DNA from: Pseudomonas cannabina
GTDB taxonomy: Bacteria > Pseudomonadota > Gammaproteobacteria > Pseudomonadales > Pseudomonadaceae
Reading direction: 5' to 3'
DNA: 64,000 bases
Assembly (NCBI RefSeq): GCF_900100365.1
Contig: NZ_FNKU01000001.1
Location: 3,919,501-3,983,500 of the forward strand
Shown: positions 19,229 through 26,998 of the stretch, one piece after another
Layout: every line of letters begins with the position of its first letter
Position numbering within the stretch: the stretch's first letter is position 1
Position numbers and translations under genes: made by a program
Notes under the pieces: model-generated
Database searches by the model: none
Told to the model about the DNA's origin: nothing
What the model saw: the letters and a program-made list of their open reading frames with translations, nothing else

Positions 19229-20704
19229 TCAGCGTTCGATGTCCGCCTCATTGGAATTCTGCTCTTTCGCAAGACGACGTGTCTCGGCGTCGGACCTAAT
19301 CTGGTCAAGCGTTTTAGACACACTGGGACGGTCGTGTTCGGGCTTTAGCGCCTGATCCTTGAAGTGACCTCGCTCCATTGCCCTGGCTCGCATTTGCTCA
19401 ATGCTGGAAACGTTATGACCATGTACATTGCCGCGATCTAGTGCCTTTCCACTGCGCGCCGACTGGGCGTTCATCTGCTCCATCGCGCTAGGTACGCAGG
19501 CACTTCCCTCCTCCCTCTCCCGCTTCAGTTGGTTAATCAAGCGATCTCCTTCATCGCTTCGCGCTTGCTCCATCCTACGGACCTGATCGCGGATGTTCTT
19601 CTCTTGGTCTGATCGTTCTTTTTGAGCTCGCAACTCTTGAGCTGACTTTTCCGACTGCGGGATTTTGTCGATCTGTCGCATGGTTTCAAGATTCTCGCGG
19701 CGCTCATTTTTTTGGGAGAGCCCGGTAGCGATTCGTCCAGCCTCTTCTCTACTCATTCGCTCAGCTCTTTTTTTATCAGTAGAAGTACGATTGGAAGTAT
19801 TTGACATGTCGCTTTGCCTCTCGACCGGACCGGCCGCAATGATGGTCTGTTGCGGGCTACCGCCCGAGTTTTTTTGCACGTGGGTTCGTCGCTCACGCTC
19901 TTTCTCAAGGCTAATAATCTCAGCCCCAACGCTCGGAACTTCGCGCCGTAAATCATCACGAGATCGGGAAAGCGCTGCTCGGGCCTGTCGGAAGTCGATC
20001 ACCTTTGCGCGTAGCAATGGATCTCTCCACTCGCTCGGCAAATATTTCCGTTCTGGGGTTAACCCAGTATTTCTTTCGGCATGGCTGCGCATATCGATCC
20101 TCTTTGCAGACCCCGCTCGTTGCAGATGCGTATTGCAGCTTGTCTCCCAGCGATAGCGCAACTGACGTAACTCCGTCTTGCGTTCCGTCGCACTCAGTGT
20201 GAGTCCAGCACTTGGGCCATAGCCTTTACGAGCGCCACCATTAGCTGGATTTTTGGAGTTGTAACGTTTGAAGTACTGCTCAGGATCACGTGTATAGCCA
20301 TCACACTGCCTCTCACTGAACATCAAATGCAGATGAGGCTGCTCGTTGCCGTCGGCTGCTTTCGGCGAGTGAATTGCCCACTGATACGCGTGGCGCGTTC
20401 CTATTTCCTGGCGTACAAAGTCATGTACTAGGTCAATGCGCTGCTGTGGTGAAAGCTCACGAGGCAACGCTATTTCCATCTCGCGATAAGTAGTGCCATT
20501 TTTTCGCTCATTCGCGTCGGCGGCATTCCAAAACTCTTGGGGACAATGCTGAGCCCAAGCCGGCATGTTCCCGGACTCGGTCGCCTCCAGTTTTTCGTTT
20601 CGATCTAGCCGCGCGGCGTACTTACCTTCACGGGCGATATAGGCCGCATGTGGCCCAGCCTTCCCGACCTTTCCCACCTTCATGCTTAAACGGCCAATAG
20701 CCAT
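19229..20704 (-). CDS. mobA: MobA/MobL-family relaxase (MOBQ type)
   Basis: A 491-residue nickase that would cut oriT and pilot the DNA strand. The N-terminal ~200 residues carry the catalytic tyrosine region AAYIAREGKYAARLD and the metal-binding histidine motif EQPHLHLMFSER (~residue 140), then YFKRYNSKNPANGGARKG. All of these are close to RSF1010 MobA as I recall it. The C-terminal half is a highly charged, coiled-coil-like tail with no primase domain. It is transcribed divergently from the small TraD-like gene, with the oriT between, which is the standard MOBQ layout. Confidence 0.9.
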   Translation of the reverse strand: MAIGRLSMKVGKVGKAGPHAAYIAREGKYAARLDRNEKLEATESGNMPAWAQHCPQEFWNAADANERKNGTTYREMEIALPRELSPQQRIDLVHDFVRQEIGTRHAYQWAIHSPKAADGNEQPHLHLMFSERQCDGYTRDPEQYFKRYNSKNPANGGARKGYGPSAGLTLSATERKTELRQLRYRWETSCNTHLQRAGSAKRIDMRSHAERNTGLTPERKYLPSEWRDPLLRAKVIDFRQARAALSRSRDDLRREVPSVGAEIISLEKERERRTHVQKNSGGSPQQTIIAAGPVERQSDMSNTSNRTSTDKKRAERMSREEAGRIATGLSQKNERRENLETMRQIDKIPQSEKSAQELRAQKERSDQEKNIRDQVRRMEQARSDEGDRLINQLKREREEGSACVPSAMEQMNAQSARSGKALDRGNVHGHNVSSIEQMRARAMERGHFKDQALKPEHDRPSVSKTLDQIRSDAETRRLAKEQNSNEADIER

Positions 20705-20728
20705 CTGCGGATTACCTCATGCGTCTAA

Positions 20729-20748
20729 ATTTTCGCGCCCGCGAAAAT
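20729..20748. repeat. Island palindrome, copy 1
   Basis: ATTTTCGCG-CC-CGCGAAAAT, a 20-bp dyad symmetry 25 bp upstream of the relaxase start. Copies 2-4 are at 20770, 26528 and 28983. It is probably a protein-binding operator; see findings. Confidence 0.8.
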
Positions 20749-20769
20749 ATGCCTTGGCACTACGCTTTT

Positions 20770-20789
20770 TTTTTCGCGCCCGCGAAAAT
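20770..20789. repeat. Island palindrome, copy 2
   Basis: TTTTCGCG-CC-CGCGAAAA with one base altered at the outer edge, 41 bp from copy 1. A half-site GATTTTCGC follows at 20799. The two sites sit in the relaxase promoter region between mobA and oriT. Confidence 0.8.
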
Positions 20790-20829
20790 TCTGCTTTTGA
20801 TTTTCGCTTCTGCCCCCGGCAGGGCGCGC

Positions 20830-20880
20830 TGTTTCTGAGGAACGAAGAAACAACTAAGCGCGCCTTCCAATACTGGAAGG
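20830..20880 (+). other. oriT: Putative origin of transfer (oriT), RSF1010-like
   Basis: Inverted repeat TGTTTCT (20830-20836) / AGAAACA (20846-20852), followed by ACTAAGCGCGCCTTCC (20853-20868). RSF1010/R1162 oriT, from memory, has the same order: a GTTTCT..AGAAAC hairpin then TAAGTGCGCCCTCC, with the nick in this last segment. A second hairpin, CCTTCCA-ATAC-TGGAAGG (20863-20880), overlaps the end. The location between divergent mobA and traD genes supports the call. Confidence 0.75.
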
Positions 20881-20960
20881 ATAAAGCAGTTCGCGCGCAC
20901 ATCAAACATATAATAGTTATAATTAGAACCCTAAAAGCAAACTTAGCGTAATTAAGCGAA

Positions 20961-21401
20961 ATGAAAGATAAATGGCTTAGCGATAGGATTCTTCACATAA
21001 AAAATCTGAAATCACCAAGTGATCAACAGCGATTACTCCTGATGCTTTTAGAAAAAACCTCTCGAACAAATGACGAGGAGCGAAAACTCAGTTTTCTCAT
21101 CAAGGCCGAGTGGGCAGAAGCCAAGGCACAGAAGGCCAGAAGCGATGTAGCTCGTATTGTTAATGCAGAAAAAGAATCTGCACGTAAAGCCAGGGACCGC
21201 GAGCTTTATCAAGCAGCCGGACTGCTCATACTGGCAGGCTTGGTTGATACAAAGACAGGAAGTCCTCTTTTGGATCGTGGTGAGCTCTTGGGCGCCCTTG
21301 TGGCAATTGAAGAAACGGCCGTAACCGATGCAGTGCGAGTCGACTGGAAAAGAACAGGAGATGCACTTATGGCAAGTCGGGAACGACCCAGAAAAAGCTG
21401 A
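20961..21401 (+). CDS. traD: TraD-like conjugal accessory protein
   Basis: A 146-residue soluble protein. The C-terminal part ARDRELYQAAGLLILAGLVDTKTGSPLLDRGELLGALVAI matches the small TraD/MobC-type accessory proteins of MOBQ plasmids, which have R-x-x-x-x-L-x-L-x-G-L-x-x-K ... D-R-x-x-L-L-G-A-L. The N-terminus is a charged helix. Such proteins assist relaxase binding at oriT. It starts about 80 bp from oriT and once led directly into the coupling-protein gene; a MITE and an IS now separate the two. Confidence 0.75.
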   Translation: MKDKWLSDRILHIKNLKSPSDQQRLLLMLLEKTSRTNDEERKLSFLIKAEWAEAKAQKARSDVARIVNAEKESARKARDRELYQAAGLLILAGLVDTKTGSPLLDRGELLGALVAIEETAVTDAVRVDWKRTGDALMASRERPRKS

Positions 21402-21433
21402 GTAGCGCCCCGTCCACACGTCAATAAACCTAG

Positions 21434-21532
21434 GGAGGCGCTGATTTATTCGATTTTTCGTCCCTGCAACGCTCTGGAGGCCTTGATTTATCTGGGGGCA
21501 ACAGCTGGGTTTTAGAATAAATCAGCGTCTCC
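21434..21532 (+). mobile_element. MITE copy 3, abutting the IS5-family element
   Basis: Same 99-bp element and orientation as copies 1 and 2. The left flank is CTAG (21430-21433) but the right flank is TTAG (21533-21536), which is also the left duplication of the adjoining IS. The mismatch suggests later recombination or insertion at this spot. Confidence 0.92.
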
Positions 21533-21536
21533 TTAG

Positions 21537-22745
21537 GGAGGCGCTGCAAAAATAGCCAACTGTCCCCACCCTTGGCACACTAAGTTCCTTCAACAGCCTC
21601 CCTCTCCGTGAGCGTTACGCGCGTGCAGAAGACCTTCTCCGAACTCGAATATACCGGCAAGAAAAAGCAGACTCGCCGAGATCGCTTCCTGGCTGACCTT
21701 GAACAGTTGGTGCCCTGGGCCCTGCTGGAGGCGCAAGTGGCGCCGTTTTATAGCAACACCGCAGGCAAGCGCGGACGCCCTGCGATAGGGGTGTCGCGCA
21801 TGTTGCGCATGTACGTCGTGCAGCAGTGTTTCGGTTTCTCCGATGAAGGTTGCGAAGATGCCGTCTACGACAGCCAGGCCATCCGCGGTTTTATGGGTAT
21901 CGACCTGGGTCGCGAGTCTGCACCGGATGCCACCACCTTGCTGCGTTTTCGCCGCTTGCTGGAAGTCCATCAGCTAACCCGGCTGCTGTTTGAAACGATT
22001 AACCAGCATCTGGCCAGCCGGGGGCTGCTGCTCAAGGAAGGCACTATCGTCGACGCTACTCTGATCGCCGCGCCGCCCTCGGTCAAGAACCGAGAAGGCA
22101 AGCGTGATCCTGAGATGCATCAGGCCAGGAAAGGCAATCAATGGCACTTTGGGATGAAGGCCCACATTGGTGTAGACGCCACGTCGGGGCTGGTGCACAG
22201 CGTAGTAGGGACGGCCGCTAACGTGGCGGATGTCACCCAGGTTGGCCAGTTGCTTCACGGTGACGAAACCTATGTTTCGGGTGACGCTGGATACACCGGT
22301 GCGGCCAAGCGACCGGAGCATGCTGAACGGGACGTTATCTGGTCGATTGCAGAACGGCCAAGCAGTTACAAGCAGCACGGCGAAGGCAGCGTGCTGTATC
22401 GGGTCAAGCGCAAAATTGAATATGCCAAGGCGCAACTGCGTGCCAAGGTCGAGCACCCCTTCCAGGTAATCAAGGTGCGCTTCAATCATCGCAAGGTTCG
22501 CTACCGTGGGCTGGAAAAGAATACAGCGCAGTTGTTCAGTTTGTTTGGGTTGGCCAATCTGATGCTGGCCAAGCGGTATTTACAACAGACGGCAGGATAA
22601 ATCCGTCTGAAAGGCGGGACTGGCCCGCCTTTCAGCAAAATGAGGGCAGAAATCTGCTCGAGAAACGTAAAATAAGGCCGGCAGGTTGAAAAAAACCGGC
22701 TTGGAAATGGGGACGGTGCGAACGGGTTAATTGTTCAGCGTCTCC
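21537..22745 (+). mobile_element. IS5-family insertion sequence, complete
   Basis: A 1209-bp element flanked by TTAG (21533-21536 and 22746-22749). Its ends begin GGAGGCGCTG on the left and GGAGACGCTG (reverse complement) on the right, the same ten bases as the MITE ends. It contains one transposase gene. The YTAG target and TIR sequence make it the likely source of transposase for the four MITE copies. Confidence 0.9.
21608..22600 (+). CDS. IS5-family transposase
   Basis: A 330-residue DDE transposase. The N-terminal domain has the family pattern AGKRGRPAIGVSRMLRMYVVQQCFGFSDEGCEDAVYDS. Catalytic D is in GTIVDATLI, the second D in VSGDAGYTG, and the E in AKVEHPFQVIK, with the Y-x2-R-x3-E-like end KVRYRGLEKN. 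It is full length with no frameshift, so it is probably active. Start GTG 21608 gives the best N-terminus. Confidence 0.93.
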   Translation: MSVTRVQKTFSELEYTGKKKQTRRDRFLADLEQLVPWALLEAQVAPFYSNTAGKRGRPAIGVSRMLRMYVVQQCFGFSDEGCEDAVYDSQAIRGFMGIDLGRESAPDATTLLRFRRLLEVHQLTRLLFETINQHLASRGLLLKEGTIVDATLIAAPPSVKNREGKRDPEMHQARKGNQWHFGMKAHIGVDATSGLVHSVVGTAANVADVTQVGQLLHGDETYVSGDAGYTGAAKRPEHAERDVIWSIAERPSSYKQHGEGSVLYRVKRKIEYAKAQLRAKVEHPFQVIKVRFNHRKVRYRGLEKNTAQLFSLFGLANLMLAKRYLQQTAG

Positions 22746-22817
22746 TTAGCGAAAAGTAAATTTTTTGATGATCCTGTATCGAAGGTAAGGCACTGGCTTT
22801 TACATCGAGAGCAAAAA

Positions 22818-25388
22818 ATGATGCGAGCAGTCATTGGTCGAAAATATGAGGATGTCCTAGACCCGCAAGTATATTGGATTGCAGGTACTGATAATGAGCA
22901 TGACGGCTTATCAGATGACCAAATCGAAAGAATGGCCCAGCGGCTCTCGCTGTCACAAATAGGTGTGTTTCTCGCTCAACGTATCTGGGCAAAGCGAACC
23001 TGGCTAGTCGTCCCAATGCTGATGATGGCTGGGCTGCTAATTACTTACATGCTGGTGAATGCAGCTGGCACTACAACAAGCGACAAGCTTATTCCCTTGG
23101 TGCTGACAGGCACCGTCTGGCTCAGCTTTTTTCTGTGTTGTTCCGCAACAATATTCGGTCCACTGATTGCCCAGTTATTCCTGCCAAAAATGCCAGTGCG
23201 TCAGGATGAAATCGACTCAGTGAAAAGCGTAATCAGTCGCTGCGTCATTCGTGATTTAGAGCCAGAAACTCCGCTCGATCTGAAAGACCGTGCCCGACTA
23301 TTGGTAACTGATTCCGACGGCCAATCTGTAGCGGGGCAAGTACTAGCTACTGACCTCGAGTTTTCAGCCGTTCGCGCAGAGTGGATGATCACTAAGGCTG
23401 TGCTCGTGCTGATGGGCTTAGTCATGCTATCTCCAGTCCTCGCGACCTCATCGCCCATGCTTGCGGTCTTGGATTATTTCTCCCTTTTGGTCTGGCAAAA
23501 AATGGCGTTCTGGATTCCTCGCGATCACGAGCAATCCAGATCTGGGCAGCAGGAAAAAGATTCGTCCGTACTCTTCTTCGCACTGAAGGTCGTGATCATC
23601 CCACTGCTAATAATTTTTGGGCTCTCAGCGTCCTATCGAGAGCACCTGGATGCTTTTGTTCGGCTGGACGCACAAGTGATTAACTGGGTCTACGTTATCG
23701 GGATGTGGGCTTTCGCGATCTATCTCACCTTCACGGCCAAATCTCCACTTAAGGTTCGCGCAATGCTGCTCGATCAAGCAGTGCGTGAAAGTGGTACGGA
23801 GCTATTAGTCGACAAGGTCGGACGGGCGTACTTCCAGCATCTTGAGGAGGCACGTACTGAGCAGATCCGAAACGCCAAAAAGGATGGCTCTCCGTTTATC
23901 CACCTTGGAACCAGTACTGGTCTCCTAGCGCAACGACGTGACCCACTATCGCCTACTGAGGCCGGCATCCCGTTCGGCCTGTCAGTAACGGACTTGGCTA
24001 CCCACGTCGGCGTATTAGGAGCTAGCGGCACAGGTAAAACCTCCGGCGTCATTCGCCCCCTTACCAAACAATGGATTGATGGCGATCTAGGGGGGCTTCT
24101 AGTACTCGATGGCAAAGGAGCACTGCCCCTCGAATTTGACGGAACAGAAGGATACACACTCATCAGCCCGGATCACGGCCCGTTCAATCCAATTTCTGGT
24201 ATGACGCCAGATGCATTGGCTGATGTGCTCCCCGACGTATGCGACGACGGAAAAGGGGATACATTCTGGCGTGACTCTGCACGCCTCATGCTGCGCATGG
24301 CGGCGATCTTGGTAGAAGCCCATCACAACCTGCCATACACGCTGACGCAGATCCAACAGTTCTGCTTAGCCAGCCACCAAGAGCGCGCGGACTGGCTCGA
24401 TCCTATTTCTAACGAAATTGACGGTAATGGCCGCCTGCTTGCCGCAGCTCATTACTGGCTGCTGGAGTACCCCGATTTTCCGGAGAAGACTGCCGGCTGT
24501 ATCAGCAACATGCTTCGAACCTGGCTGGGCAACATCCTGCTTCAAGAGAAGCTTGGTCCGTGGGTCAACACAACTGACACTGAGTTCAGAGTTGAAAATG
24601 TGATGACCGGTCAGAAAATTGGGCTTCTGCTACCAGAATCGGAATATGGCATTGGCGGGGTGGCCATCTCAGCTATATGCATGCGCAGAGTCTACGATGC
24701 GGTGAAAAAACGCGGCGACACCTGGCAGGGCTTGGAAGGCCATAGGCCTGTTCTGCTCGCCGCTGACGAGGTTCAGAACCTGTTGACCAAAGCGGATCTG
24801 GAAACTGTTCCGGTCGCACGCAGCCTAGGGCTGTATCTGATGTTTGCGACACAAAACGTCGACGGTTTGTATAAGCGCTTGGAGCGCGACGGCGCGGTAC
24901 AGATGCTCGGCAACCTTGCCAGCATCATAGCCTTAGCCCCCCGTACAGATGACTCAAACAGCTACGTTTCCAAGCGGGTCGGTAATGTATGGAAGGCTTC
25001 GACACAGAGCTTTCAGGGGCTACCTGACGCCGCCAGCGATTTTGGTCTGTACGCTAACTCTGGTACTGGTCAAGCAATGCAGTCGACCACGCTGCATCGC
25101 CAGAATCGCTTCGGCGCGCCACGGCTATCTTATGCGATAGGACTCTGGCATCGTCAGTGGACTCCCAAAGCTATGAACTGGCTGGATGGAATGGTGGTGC
25201 CTGATGATCCAAATCAGGCACCACCGCGACCAGCACTCCAGCTAGAGCTATCCCCACTCATCTCGCCCGATGAGATCGACACCCTCTTGGCCATACCAGG
25301 TACCGCTATCGCAGTCATCAACCGCGGACGAATCCAACGCCGTGATGTGATCCGCCTGTATCCGAAACAAACGGGGGATGCAGCATGA
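22818..25388 (+). CDS. TraG/VirD4-type coupling protein, possibly 5'-truncated
   Basis: An ATPase that would dock the relaxosome to a secretion channel. It has five predicted membrane segments in the first ~340 residues. An ATPase core follows with Walker A GASGTGKTSG (~residue 401) and Walker B GGLLVLDGKGA (~427), then AADEVQNLL and a glutamine-rich FATQNVDGL segment. The frame is open back into the IS end (TTG 22731), and residues before ATG 22818 (FFDDPVSKVRHWLLHREQK) look coding. The native start therefore seems to have been lost or moved by the MITE/IS event. It overlaps the next gene by ATGA. Confidence 0.8.
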   Translation: MMRAVIGRKYEDVLDPQVYWIAGTDNEHDGLSDDQIERMAQRLSLSQIGVFLAQRIWAKRTWLVVPMLMMAGLLITYMLVNAAGTTTSDKLIPLVLTGTVWLSFFLCCSATIFGPLIAQLFLPKMPVRQDEIDSVKSVISRCVIRDLEPETPLDLKDRARLLVTDSDGQSVAGQVLATDLEFSAVRAEWMITKAVLVLMGLVMLSPVLATSSPMLAVLDYFSLLVWQKMAFWIPRDHEQSRSGQQEKDSSVLFFALKVVIIPLLIIFGLSASYREHLDAFVRLDAQVINWVYVIGMWAFAIYLTFTAKSPLKVRAMLLDQAVRESGTELLVDKVGRAYFQHLEEARTEQIRNAKKDGSPFIHLGTSTGLLAQRRDPLSPTEAGIPFGLSVTDLATHVGVLGASGTGKTSGVIRPLTKQWIDGDLGGLLVLDGKGALPLEFDGTEGYTLISPDHGPFNPISGMTPDALADVLPDVCDDGKGDTFWRDSARLMLRMAAILVEAHHNLPYTLTQIQQFCLASHQERADWLDPISNEIDGNGRLLAAAHYWLLEYPDFPEKTAGCISNMLRTWLGNILLQEKLGPWVNTTDTEFRVENVMTGQKIGLLLPESEYGIGGVAISAICMRRVYDAVKKRGDTWQGLEGHRPVLLAADEVQNLLTKADLETVPVARSLGLYLMFATQNVDGLYKRLERDGAVQMLGNLASIIALAPRTDDSNSYVSKRVGNVWKASTQSFQGLPDAASDFGLYANSGTGQAMQSTTLHRQNRFGAPRLSYAIGLWHRQWTPKAMNWLDGMVVPDDPNQAPPRPALQLELSPLISPDEIDTLLAIPGTAIAVINRGRIQRRDVIRLYPKQTGDAA

Positions 25389-26479
25389 AAACTACCGAAA
25401 TCTATATGCCGTTGATGCGTGAAGCGGAGGGCCATTGGTATTGGCCAGGGTCAACTTCCCCGGCGACCTTGCTAGCCTTGGCTCTGCTATTGGCCGCATT
25501 CGTTTATGGTTACCGGTACCCTGCGATGAAAGCGGACGAAGCGATTCAACGCATTGAAGCCGTGAACCAGTTGATCGACCAATCGGCGCAACACACACAG
25601 GCAGCACTCTCACGCCTCCAGGGCTTGATGGCAGACCAACCTGAATGGCTGCGACAAGTGGCGACCGCACAAACGACTGAACTTCAAGCCCAGCTGTCCT
25701 TGGTCAAGCCCTTGAGTAAGGAGCAGATACTTCAGAAAGCGGTAGTGCAGCAAGAACAATACGATCAGGCTCAACAAGTGATCGCAGCTTCGCCATTTAA
25801 AGGGTTAACGAAACTGCAGATACCGCTGAGCGCTGAAGGGAAAAGATATCTCGATGCTCTTGAGGTTAAACGCCCCTCACGATTTGAGTACCAAAGGCTT
25901 TCAGACGGATTGCTTGATGCGCTGCCTGTACTGCAGGAAGGATTCCAGCTCCAGGCCCAGACAGAGAGCATGGTTCATCGCCTGGATGTGCAACTGAACG
26001 GCGACAAGGCAGGCGTGCCCGGGCCAGCAGCAGAGCAAGCTTCCGATTATGACGGTGGAGAACAGCTGTACGAGCGGCAGCAGCCCAAGCCTAAAGCTCC
26101 CATTGACGAGCTCAGCAGCGCAATCCGTAAAGCAGAGCGAAACGCAGAAAAGCAGAAACAACAGGCAAAGTTGGAAGCTCAGAATCAGGCACGTCAGGCA
26201 GAGAGAGACGCCCGACAAGCAGAGCTGCAGGCGGAACGTGAGCAACAGAAAGTACAGCGTCTATCTATCCAACGCCAACGGGACACTGATCGCCAAGCCA
26301 GCGTAGCTGCCGAGGCTACACGCCGAGCAGAGCAAGATTCAGAGCGCCGACTAGCTGCGGCAAAACGCCAATCGGAAGCTGCAGCCGAGGCGAAACAAAG
26401 AGAATGTACGGCCAGCATCATGACAAGAGCCAGATGTGCGGCCCAAGGTTACAACCCGCTAACGGGGGCTAGAAATTGA
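25385..26479 (+). CDS. Unknown membrane-anchored coiled-coil protein of the mobilization module
   Basis: A 364-residue protein with one N-terminal membrane helix (LLALALLLAAFVYGYRY, residues ~28-44), a helical periplasmic or cytoplasmic middle region, and a long Q/E/R/A-rich coiled coil at ~250-340. The C-terminal end CTASIMTRARCAAQGYNPL has paired cysteines. Its start overlaps the coupling-protein stop (ATGA), so it is probably a transfer accessory factor. No known family was recognised. Confidence 0.6.
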   Translation: MKTTEIYMPLMREAEGHWYWPGSTSPATLLALALLLAAFVYGYRYPAMKADEAIQRIEAVNQLIDQSAQHTQAALSRLQGLMADQPEWLRQVATAQTTELQAQLSLVKPLSKEQILQKAVVQQEQYDQAQQVIAASPFKGLTKLQIPLSAEGKRYLDALEVKRPSRFEYQRLSDGLLDALPVLQEGFQLQAQTESMVHRLDVQLNGDKAGVPGPAAEQASDYDGGEQLYERQQPKPKAPIDELSSAIRKAERNAEKQKQQAKLEAQNQARQAERDARQAELQAEREQQKVQRLSIQRQRDTDRQASVAAEATRRAEQDSERRLAAAKRQSEAAAEAKQRECTASIMTRARCAAQGYNPLTGARN

Positions 26480-26527
26480 TAGCCGTCACAGAGCGATTTG
26501 CTGTATCTACTTTCGAAAGATCTCCTC

Positions 26528-26547
26528 ATTTTCGCGCGCGCGAAAAT
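26528..26547. repeat. Island palindrome, copy 3
   Basis: ATTTTCGCG-CG-CGCGAAAAT, a perfect 20-bp dyad 49 bp after the end of the coiled-coil gene, at the boundary between the transfer module and the SIR2 cargo. Confidence 0.8.
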
Positions 26548-26596
26548 CACAGAGGATTCAAAACCTAATCTTCGCGATGTAAGCGAACGGCAAACA

Positions 26597-26798
26597 CGCA
26601 TACCGGCACAGGTCATCGACAAAGACATCCCGACTGCCGGGCTGATGGCCCAGGTGATGATCGCGAAATACGCCGATCATTTACCGCTGTACCGCCAGGA
26701 GCAAATCTTCGGTCGGGCCGGTCTTGCGATACCTCGCTCAACGCTCGCCAGTTGGGTCGGCGTTTGCGGTGTGCAATTGCAGCCGCTGGTCGACGCAG
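26597..26798 (+). pseudogene. IS66-family transposase fragment
   Basis: The encoded stretch TRIPAQVIDKDIPTAGLMAQ...KYADHLPLYRQEQIFGRAG...RSTLASWVGV is the recognisable middle part of IS66-type TnpC. Both the N-terminus and the catalytic DDE part are missing. It happens to be in frame with the downstream SIR2 gene without stops, giving a spurious 757-codon fusion. Remnants like this mark earlier cargo exchange. Confidence 0.85.
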
Positions 26799-26998
26799 CG
26801 GGCAAATGGAATCGGGGAGTTGTTGCCGCATCGGTGGCAACCCGCTTAGTTGCGCAAGAAGGGATGCCCGGAAGCTTATTCGAATTCGATAGGTACGATC
26901 ACTACACAAGTGATGGCCTTTGGCTAGAATGCCCCCACCCAGAACAGGGCTGGCAACTTCGTGACATACGTTGCTACCCCGATTACAAGGAAGACTCT

